This document shows positions 10,204-15,135 of a DNA stretch of 15,135 nt, piece after piece; the first letter of the stretch is position 1, and each line of letters opens with the position of its first letter. Origin of the DNA: Ga0077536 sp943370145 (lineage in GTDB: Bacteria; Pseudomonadota; Gammaproteobacteria; Ga0077536); NCBI GenBank assembly GCA_943370145.1, contig CALRPY020000083.1:1-15135 (forward strand). The letters are read 5' to 3'. A program made the position numbers and the translations under genes. The notes under the pieces were generated by a model. It was given only the letters and a program-made list of their open reading frames with translations, made no database searches and was not told where the DNA came from.

Positions 10204-10280
10204 GCGGTCCCCGTTCGTCTCGTCGTTGTTCGATGCGTCAGAGAGTCGTGTTGCCTGGTTGGCGATCGGGCGCCGCACCA

Positions 10281-10294
10281 GTCAAATTCATGAC
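10281..10294 (-). promoter_or_regulatory. Possible FleQ box in front of fleQ
   Basis: On the minus strand this reads GTCATGAATTTGAC, matching the published-type FleQ consensus GTCAATNNATTGAC at all outer positions (11 of 14 if the centre is taken as AA). It is an imperfect palindrome lying 77 bases ahead of the fleQ ATG and just downstream of a candidate sigma-70 promoter. This position would suit autorepression. The match is by eye and the function is inferred. Confidence 0.4.
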
Positions 10295-10310
10295 ACCTGG
10301 ATTCAGCGGC

Positions 10311-10338
10311 AGTCTATTCGCACTGCGCGATTTCGCAA
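10311..10338 (-). promoter_or_regulatory. Candidate sigma-70 promoter of fleQ
   Basis: TTGCGA (10338-10333) and TAGACT (10316-10311) are separated by 16 bases on the minus strand; each matches four of six consensus positions. Transcription would start near 10304, about 100 bases before the fleQ ATG. fleQ is normally read from a sigma-70-type promoter, and no sigma-54 or FliA match is visible in the 252-base gap after fliT. The call is weak. Confidence 0.3.
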
Positions 10339-10455
10339 GCCCGGGGACACAGGATGGAACAATCGGTTTGCAGCGGACAGCGCGCGATGACGAGCGACTC
10401 GCGCGCGGGACGCCGAAGGGCGGGATGATTATGCGGCGCCGCAGGCGCCTGCCGT

Positions 10456-10740
10456 TCAGGGCAGCTGCTGGTAAGCGCTGGCACCGCGCTGGCCGCGATG
10501 CAGGCCGCGCAACTCGTTCATGACCGACTGGCGGGCGTCGACAGCCTGCGCGAGCAGCGCCTGCGTGACGCCCAACGCGTCCTCGACGACCGCGCGCAGC
10601 GCCGGTTCGTCGCTGATCGGCAGCGCGACCAGCAGTCGCGTGCGTTCCTCATCGATCTCCCCGACCCGGGGCCAATCGCCGTCGGCGGCGGCCTGCTCGA
10701 GTGCGCGGTTCAGCGTCGATATCCTGGACAGCTCGTCCAT
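10456..10740 (-). CDS. fliT: FliT-like flagellar chaperone
   Basis: This small helical protein of 94 residues (MDELSRISTLNRALEQAA, then DWPRVGEIDEERTRLL) fits the FliT family, which binds the filament cap FliD and other export clients. In Pseudomonas the gene between fliS and fleQ is a FliT-type protein also called FleP, so position supports the call. I chose the ATG at 10740, which has GGAG six bases upstream; the frame can be read further upstream, but that part is arginine-rich and unlike the family. The gap to fliS is 141 bases and contains no visible gene. Sequence conservation of FliT is low, so shape and position carry the assignment. Confidence 0.8.
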   Translation of the reverse strand: MDELSRISTLNRALEQAAADGDWPRVGEIDEERTRLLVALPISDEPALRAVVEDALGVTQALLAQAVDARQSVMNELRGLHRGQRGASAYQQLP

Positions 10741-10881
10741 AGTGTCTCCAAGTGTTCGTCTGCGAGGGAGGCCGGACCGCGTGCGGGAACCGCCAGAGAC
10801 TTGGCGCCCCGCGCGGCGGACCGTCGCCCGCCGTCGGATTACGGTCACCGGCACGCGGCCGGCGAGGGGCCCCGGAACCCC

Positions 10882-11274
10882 TCAGCTGATGCCGTCCCAG
10901 CCCGCCCGCAATTCGTTCAGCAGCTTCACTACTTCGTCGAAGGCGGCCGCATCGTTGCGCAGGTTGGCCTCGAGCAGGCGGCGGAGCATGTAGTCGTACA
11001 GCGCGTCGAGGTTCGCGGCGATCTCGCCACCGGCCCGCATGTCGAGACTGCCGCGCAGCCCGTCGATGATCTGCATGGCCCACGACACCGTTTCGCATTT
11101 GCGCTGGATTTCGTTGCGTTCCAGACAGCCGCGCGCCAGCTGGACCTTCTCGATAGCGCCGTCGATCAACAACTTGATCAACTTGTGGGGGCTGGCGGCT
11201 TCGACACCCGTCTGCACGCCCACCTGGCGGTACTGCGAGATCCTGTTCTGCGCGCTGCGAGGCATGGAATTCAT
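10882..11274 (-). CDS. fliS: Flagellin export chaperone FliS
   Basis: The 130-residue protein keeps flagellin from polymerising in the cytoplasm and delivers it to the export gate. The N-terminal YRQVGVQTGVEAASPHKLI (about 15-33) matches the FliS signature (Y..V...T.V..ASPH.L). It is followed by the four-helix bundle with LLIDGAIEKVQLARGCL and AANLDALYDYMLRRLLEAN. The ATG at 11274 follows an AAGGGA ribosome site; the reading frame further upstream is spurious. A FliA-like promoter lies 70-96 bases ahead. Upstream, where fliD, flaG and fliC would be in Pseudomonas, there is instead a divergent sugar operon. Confidence 0.95.
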   Translation of the reverse strand: MNSMPRSAQNRISQYRQVGVQTGVEAASPHKLIKLLIDGAIEKVQLARGCLERNEIQRKCETVSWAMQIIDGLRGSLDMRAGGEIAANLDALYDYMLRRLLEANLRNDAAAFDEVVKLLNELRAGWDGIS

Positions 11275-11343
11275 TCGGTATCCCTTGTGCTCTTGAATCT
11301 TGTACTGCGACGCCGATGGCCGGCGCCTCCTCTCCGGGTTTTC

Positions 11344-11370
11344 ATATCGGCACGCGGCGGGTGAACTGTT
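11344..11370 (-). promoter_or_regulatory. FliA (sigma-28)-like promoter for fliS
   Basis: On the minus strand AACAGTTC (11370-11363), an 11-base spacer and GCCGATAT (11351-11344) match TAAAGTTT-N11-GCCGATAA at 12 of 16 positions, with exact spacing and seven of eight in the diagnostic -10. Transcription would start near 11336, leaving a leader of about 60 bases before the fliS ATG. Late-class control fits a flagellin chaperone. Confidence 0.6.
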
Positions 11371-11443
11371 GGCCTGGCCTCGATTTTTCTGTGTCCCGCG
11401 CCACATTCGCGGCGCCTCGTGCCTCCGGCCCCGCCAGCAAAGC

Positions 11444-11458
11444 TGGCCTGGAGCTTGC
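11444..11458 (+). promoter_or_regulatory. Sigma-54-like promoter for the sugar operon
   Basis: TGGCCT, five bases and TTGC match TGGCAC-N5-TTGC at eight of ten fixed positions, with invariant GG and GC correctly spaced and an A following TTGC. The predicted start is near 11470, 44 bases before the dehydratase ATG. If real it would tie the sugar operon to FleQ/FleR control. The -24 element is imperfect. Confidence 0.4.
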
Positions 11459-11513
11459 ATTGGTCTCACGGCCGCGCTCAGGCGCGTCGGCATTCCGGCT
11501 GCAAGGGGGACTG

Positions 11514-12521
11514 ATGGATTACGCCAACAAGACCGTGCTCGTCACGGGTGGGACCGGCTCGTTCGGGAATTTCGTGGTTCGCCGGCTGCTGAACGCGGGC
11601 GTGCGCGAGGTGCGCGTGCTGTCGCGCGACGAGAAGAAGCAGTACGACATGCGCGTGTTCTACCAGGGGCGCAAGGACCTCAGCTTCGTGATCGGCGACA
11701 TCCGCCATCGGGACGTCGTCGACGAGGCGATGTCCGGCGTCGACATCGTCTTCCATGCGGCCGCGCTGAAGCAGGTGCCGACCTGCGAGCAGCACCCCTC
11801 GGAAGCGATCCGCACCAACGTGCTCGGCGCCGAGAACCTGGTCGAGAGCGCGTTGCGCCACCGCGTCGAGACGGTGGTGATGATCAGCACCGACAAGGCG
11901 GTCAAGCCGGTCAACGTGATGGGCATGACCAAGGCGCTGCAGGAGCGGCTCATGCTCAAGGGCAACCTGTCGCGGCACAACAAGGGGACACGCCTGTGCT
12001 GTGTCCGCTACGGCAACGTGCTGCGCTCGCGCGGCTCGGTGGTGCCTTTCTTCCGCCGCCAGCTGGCGCTGGGCCAGACGATGACGATCACCGACGAGCG
12101 GATGACGCGCTTCCTGCTGACGCTCAACGAGGCGATCGATCTCGTGCTCTACGCCGCCGAGCACACGCAGGGCGGCGAAATCTTCGTGCGCAAGGCGCCA
12201 GCCGCGCGCGTCGTCGACATCGCGCAGGTGCTGGCGGAGGAAGCGGGCCGGCCATATGAATACAAGGTGATCGGGATCCTGCCCGGCGAGAAGCTGCATG
12301 AGATCCTCGTCTCCGAGGAGGAACTCGTGCGCGGGCGCGACTGCGGCGACTACTACGCGGTGCAGCCGTGGTGGAGCACGGACCGCTATCATGAAATCGA
12401 GCGCGAGTTCGCGTCCGGGGACCATCTCACCGGCGTCGACGAGGTGAAGCGCATGATCGCGCTGGCCGACCACGAGTTCGAGGTGATGGAAATGGCCGAT
12501 GGCGAGTTCGCGAAGTTCTGA
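11514..12521 (+). CDS. UDP-GlcNAc 4,6-dehydratase, CapE/WbjB-like extended SDR
   Basis: The 335-residue enzyme has the Rossmann motif GGTGSFG at 12-18, the STDKA motif at 125-129 and, where PseB-type enzymes have YxxxK, MGMTK at 136-140, so the catalytic set is Ser/Met/Lys. Blocks such as SRDEKKQYDMR (37-47), HAAALKQVP (81-89), VRYGNVLRSRGSVVP (164-178) and KAPAA mark the polysaccharide-biosynthesis CapD/CapE family. Such enzymes oxidise, dehydrate and re-reduce UDP-GlcNAc to a 4-keto-6-deoxy sugar, some with C5 inversion. The 4-keto product is the usual substrate for the aminotransferase types that follow. The ATG at 11514 has a good AAGGGGG ribosome site; the open frame upstream is not family-like. 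PseB is an alternative but is less likely given the Met and the C-terminal GEKLHEILVSEEE region. Confidence 0.85.
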   Translation: MDYANKTVLVTGGTGSFGNFVVRRLLNAGVREVRVLSRDEKKQYDMRVFYQGRKDLSFVIGDIRHRDVVDEAMSGVDIVFHAAALKQVPTCEQHPSEAIRTNVLGAENLVESALRHRVETVVMISTDKAVKPVNVMGMTKALQERLMLKGNLSRHNKGTRLCCVRYGNVLRSRGSVVPFFRRQLALGQTMTITDERMTRFLLTLNEAIDLVLYAAEHTQGGEIFVRKAPAARVVDIAQVLAEEAGRPYEYKVIGILPGEKLHEILVSEEELVRGRDCGDYYAVQPWWSTDRYHEIEREFASGDHLTGVDEVKRMIALADHEFEVMEMADGEFAKF

Positions 12522-12528
12522 GCCTGGC

Positions 12529-13635
12529 ATGACGACCGCGCCCACCATTCCACTGTTCAAGGTCCACATGGCGCCACGGGCGGCGCTGATGCCGCGCCTC
12601 GAGGAGGTGCTGTACGGCGGCCAGATCAGCGAGGGCGAGCCGGTGGCCGAATTCGAACGGCGCTTCGGCGACTTCGTCGGCAATCCGCGCTGCCTGTCCT
12701 TCTATTCGGGCACCGCGGCGCTGCACGTCGCGCTGCTGCTCGCGGGCGTCGGCCCCGGCGACGACGTGGTCTCGACGCCGATGACGGCCGAACCGACCAA
12801 CCTCGCGATACTCCACGCGGGCGCGACGCCGCGCTGGGCCGACGTCGACCCGGCCACCGGCAACGTCACCGCGGCGAGCGTCGAGGCGGCGATCACGGCG
12901 CGCACGCGCGCGCTCCTCGTCGTGCACTACGGCGGCATCCCGGTGCCGCTGGACGGCATCCACGCGGTCGCCGCGCGCCACGGCATTCCGGTCATCGAAG
13001 ACGCGGCGCATGCGCTGGGCGCGCACTACGCGGGCCGTCCCATCGGCACGCACTCGCCGTTCGTGATGTTCTCGCTGCAGGCCATCAAGCACATGACGAC
13101 CGTGGACGGCGGCATGCTGGCCTGTGCCGACGCGGCGGTGCTGCCGCGTGGCCGGCGCCTGCGCTGGTTCGGCATCGACCGCGCGGCGCAACGTACCGAG
13201 GTCGATGTGGCCGAGGTCGGCTTCAAGTACCACATGAACAATGTCAACGCGACGATAGGCCTCGTGCAGCTGGAGCACATCGCCCCCGCGATTGCGCGCC
13301 ACGTGGCCAACGGGCGGTGGTTCGACGCGGCATTCGATCGCCTCGGCGGCGGCGTCGAGCGCTGCGGCTTCGATGCGGCCGCGGCCCCGTCCTACTGGTT
13401 CTACACCCTGCTCTGCGACGACCCCGACGGCCTGTCACGCCACCTCACCGCGCACGGCATCGGCAATTCGAAGGCCCACCGCCGCAACGACCTGCACAGC
13501 GTGTTCGCCGGCAGCCGCGTGCCGCTGCCCGGCGTCGATCGCTTCTACTCGCGCATGCTGCACATCCCCTGCGGCTGGTGGGTCGACGACGAGTCGCGCG
13601 AGCGCATCGTGGACGTCGTGCGCCGTGGCTGGTGA
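12529..13635 (+). CDS. DegT/DnrJ/EryC1/StrS sugar aminotransferase, active copy
   Basis: The 368-residue PLP-dependent enzyme of the sugar aminotransferase family probably transfers an amino group to the 4-keto sugar made by the upstream dehydratase. The PLP machinery is intact: phosphate-binding SGT at 60-62, D158 in EDAAHA (with H161), and Schiff-base lysine K187 in FSLQAIKHMTTVDGG. The partner-subunit loop GFKYHMNN (231-238) departs from the common GxNxRM. The C-terminus has HIPCGWWV near 345-352. The ATG at 12529 is 7 bases after the dehydratase stop; the ribosome site is weak, so translation probably depends on coupling. Substrate and stereochemistry cannot be read from the sequence; a PseC-, PglE- or WbpE-like role are all possible. 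Confidence 0.9.
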   Translation: MTTAPTIPLFKVHMAPRAALMPRLEEVLYGGQISEGEPVAEFERRFGDFVGNPRCLSFYSGTAALHVALLLAGVGPGDDVVSTPMTAEPTNLAILHAGATPRWADVDPATGNVTAASVEAAITARTRALLVVHYGGIPVPLDGIHAVAARHGIPVIEDAAHALGAHYAGRPIGTHSPFVMFSLQAIKHMTTVDGGMLACADAAVLPRGRRLRWFGIDRAAQRTEVDVAEVGFKYHMNNVNATIGLVQLEHIAPAIARHVANGRWFDAAFDRLGGGVERCGFDAAAAPSYWFYTLLCDDPDGLSRHLTAHGIGNSKAHRRNDLHSVFAGSRVPLPGVDRFYSRMLHIPCGWWVDDESRERIVDVVRRGW

Positions 13636-14746
13636 GGCCCCGATTCCGCTGTTCCGGTCGCACGTGGCGCCGGACGCCGCCGCGACGCTCGCCACCGCCC
13701 TCGACTCGGGGGCCCTCGCGAGCGGGCCCGCCATCGCCGAATTCGAGGCCGCGCTCGGCCGCTGGGTCGGGAATCCGGACTGCGTCGCGACCGTCGACCG
13801 CGCCGCGGCGCTGACCCTCGCCCTCCGCCGCTGCGGCGTCGGGCCGGGCGCCGACGTGCTGGTGTCGCCGCTGAGCTGCCTCGCCACAACGATGCCAATC
13901 GCGAACCTGCAAGCGCGGCCCGTGTGGTGTGACGTCGACCCCGCGACCGGCATGCTGGACCCGGCCGAGATCGTGCGCCGTCGCACGCCGGCAACGCGCG
14001 CCGTCGTCCACTACCACTGGGGCGGGGACGTCGGCCCGCTCGGGGCGCTGCAGTCCGCCGCGCGGGCCGCGGGCCTGCCGCTGATCGAGGATGCGTCCGC
14101 AGCACTCGGCGCCAAATTCCGCGGCGCGCGGCTCGGCGCCGCCGGCAGCGACTACACGGTGCTGTCGTTCTACGCGGTGAATCCGCTGAACACGATCGAG
14201 GGTGGCGCCCTGTGCTGTCCGACGCCGGCCGATGCCGAGGAGATCCGGTGGCAGCGCCGGTTCGGCATCCACCAGCCGACGTTCCGCACGCCCGGCGGCG
14301 ATCTCAACCCGGCGAGCGACATCCCGGTGACGGGCTACAGTTTCGCGATGACCAACGTCACTGCCCGACTCGGCCTGTGCCAGCTGCGCGCGGTGGACGC
14401 ACTCATCGCGCGGCACCAGGCGAACGGTCGGCACTTCGACGCGGCGCTGCGCGACATCGACGGACTGACGCTGCTCGACCGCCCGGCCGACGGCGCGTCG
14501 GCCTACTGGGTCTACGCGTTGCGCGCGCGTTCACGCGACGCGCTCGTGGCGCGGCTGCACGCGCAAGGCATCGGCGCGCAGCGCCTGCACCTGCGCAACG
14601 ACCGCTACAGCTGTTTCGAGCCGGCGCCGTGGCCACTGCCCGGCGTCGACACCTTCGACGCGGAGAACCTCGCGGTGCCCTGCGGCTGGTGGGTGGGCGA
14701 TGGGGAAAGATCCCGGATCGCATCGGCGCTCGTCGCCTGCCCGTAG
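13625..14746 (+). CDS. Degenerate DegT-family paralogue lacking PLP lysine
   Basis: The 373-residue protein aligns end to end with its upstream neighbour; shared blocks include GVGPG, DVDPATG, IEDA, ANGR.FDAA, RND, PLPGVD and PCGWWV. The active site is lost in several places: N186 (codon AAT at 14180-14182) replaces the lysine in SFYAVNPLNTIEGG, DRA (58-60) replaces the SGT phosphate cradle, and the partner loop reads GYSFAMTN. Only the PLP-ring aspartate (D156) remains. The frame is otherwise clean and full length, so this is a maintained protein, not a decaying gene. The GTG at 13625 overlaps the neighbour by 11 bases and gives an N-terminus matching it (APIPLF...HVAP). A non-catalytic partner subunit is the likeliest role. 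A different chemistry, as in ColD where His replaces the lysine, is the alternative. Confidence 0.85.
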   Translation: MAGEAPIPLFRSHVAPDAAATLATALDSGALASGPAIAEFEAALGRWVGNPDCVATVDRAAALTLALRRCGVGPGADVLVSPLSCLATTMPIANLQARPVWCDVDPATGMLDPAEIVRRRTPATRAVVHYHWGGDVGPLGALQSAARAAGLPLIEDASAALGAKFRGARLGAAGSDYTVLSFYAVNPLNTIEGGALCCPTPADAEEIRWQRRFGIHQPTFRTPGGDLNPASDIPVTGYSFAMTNVTARLGLCQLRAVDALIARHQANGRHFDAALRDIDGLTLLDRPADGASAYWVYALRARSRDALVARLHAQGIGAQRLHLRNDRYSCFEPAPWPLPGVDTFDAENLAVPCGWWVGDGERSRIASALVACP

Positions 14747-14769
14747 GTTGCCGTGGAAGAGGCTTGGTC

Positions 14770-14785
14770 GAGCGGTCGACCGCTC
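14770..14785. repeat. 16-base perfect palindrome after the sugar operon
   Basis: GAGCGGTCGACCGCTC is self-complementary and begins 24 bases after the last stop codon. It could act as a terminator stem, although no T-run follows, or as a protein-binding site. The 182-bp repeat unit begins inside it, so it may mark the junction of that duplication. Confidence 0.6.
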
Positions 14786-14919
14786 TTCACCTCACCCGCG
14801 TGCGGGAGAGGCGAACATCTTTCATGATGCGGGGTGACGCACTTGCGTCATGCCTGTTGGGCTGACGCAGGAAGCCCAAGGCGAGCCGGCATGAGGGCCG
14901 CCCCCCAGGCCTGAGGGGC

Positions 14920-14954
14920 GAAAAGGTGTCAGATTTCAAATCTGACACCTTTTC
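14920..14954. repeat. Near-perfect palindrome, copy 3
   Basis: The core is the same as copies 1 and 2 (AAAAGGTGTCAGATTT and its complement) but with C at the centre (14937) and 17-base arms. It lies within the first 182-bp unit, 174 bases after the last aminotransferase stop. Confidence 0.85.
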
Positions 14955-15101
14955 TCGGCGACCGCTCTTCACCTCACCCGCGTGCGGGAGAGGCGGACAT
15001 CTTTCATGATGCGGGGTGACGCACTTGCGTCATGCCTGTTGGGCTGACGCAGGAAGCCCAAGGCGAGCCGGCATGAGGGCCGCCCCCCAGGCCTGAGGGG
15101 C

Positions 15102-15135
15102 GAAAAGGTGTCAGATTTCAAATCTGACACCTTTT
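15102..15135. repeat. Near-perfect palindrome, copy 4, at window end
   Basis: The core is identical to copy 3, shifted by 182 bases. The window ends with the T-run of the right arm, so the full extent is not visible. Confidence 0.8.

Larger units (their letters stand above)
14777..15135. repeat. 182-bp tandem repeat, about two copies
   Basis: Positions 14777-14958 and 14959-15135 are the same unit at an offset of 182 bases, with one difference seen (A at 14814, G at 14996). The second copy is cut by the window end, 5 bases short. Each unit holds an imperfect 22-base hairpin (14790-14811, CCTCACCCGC against GCGGGAGAGG), a 7-base-arm inverted repeat around CT (14835-14850, TGACGCA/TGCGTCA), a hairpin with 7-base arms (14857-14879, TTGGGCT/AGCCCAA) and the long palindrome shared with the left end. 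No protein is credible here, and the 389 bases after 14746 contain no gene that I can support. More copies may follow outside the window. Confidence 0.85.

Noticed and set aside
10204..10278. Longer FleQ start at GTG 10278
   Set aside because: It adds 25 polar residues not expected in FleQ and would put the start next to the FleQ-box-like site; ATG 10203 gives the usual N-terminus. Not fully excluded.
10432..10455. Terminator after fliT
   Set aside because: GGCGCC-type inverted repeats are present but no T-run follows on the minus strand; such short GC repeats are common in this composition.
10479..10493. TGGCAC on the plus strand as a sigma-54 promoter
   Set aside because: The -12 part is TGGC instead of TTGC, it lies inside fliT and points toward no gene on that strand.
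13292..13624. Upstream extension of the second aminotransferase to 13292
   Set aside because: It would be a second frame inside the first aminotransferase with Ala/Thr/Ser-rich shadow sequence; alignment of the two paralogues places the true start at GTG 13625.
14787..14972. Small minus-strand open frame over the tandem repeats
   Set aside because: It runs through the hairpins and the palindrome, has no ribosome site and no recognisable protein.

Overview
The window is high-GC DNA (about two-thirds G+C by eye) from a polarly flagellated gammaproteobacterium. On the minus strand the order is fliS, fliT, fleQ, fleS, fleR, fliE, fliF, fliG, fliH, fliI, fliJ. This is the arrangement known from Pseudomonas and relatives, where the sigma-54 activator FleQ and the FleS/FleR two-component system control a transcriptional hierarchy. 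I cannot name the genus. Codon use, GC and the repeats would fit Xanthomonadales/Nevskiales-type lineages as well as Pseudomonas relatives; this is inference.

Layout. Positions 1-357 hold no intact gene. They contain an exact copy of the last part of fliI (1-119) and two near-perfect palindromes (118-158 and 268-310). From 358 to 5946 (minus strand) lie fliJ, fliI, fliH, fliG, fliF and fliE, tightly packed: export ATPase with its stator and stalk, rotor switch protein, MS ring and rod adaptor. From 5969 to 10203 lie the regulators FleR, FleS and FleQ, with a textbook sigma-54 promoter in front of fleS. From 10456 to 11274 are the flagellar chaperones FliT and FliS. The intergenic region 11275-11513 is divergent, with a FliA (sigma-28)-like promoter toward fliS and a weaker sigma-54-like element toward the sugar genes.

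From 11514 to 14746 (plus strand) is a three-gene nucleotide-sugar operon: an extended-SDR UDP-GlcNAc 4,6-dehydratase of the CapE/WbjB type and two paralogous DegT/DnrJ/EryC1/StrS aminotransferases. The second aminotransferase has lost the PLP-binding lysine (Asn instead) and the SGT phosphate-binding motif. Its GTG start overlaps the end of the active copy by 11 bp, which suggests an active/pseudoenzyme pair. This is the most interesting item in the window. The operon sits where fliC, flaG and fliD are found in Pseudomonas, so a role in flagellin or surface glycosylation is likely but inferred.

The right end (14747-15135) is non-coding. It consists of a 182-bp tandem repeat, each unit rich in hairpins and each carrying another copy of the palindrome family seen at the left end. 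Both window ends therefore lie in repeats, so the window may be a contig that broke at repeats. Features at the extreme ends should be read with that in mind.
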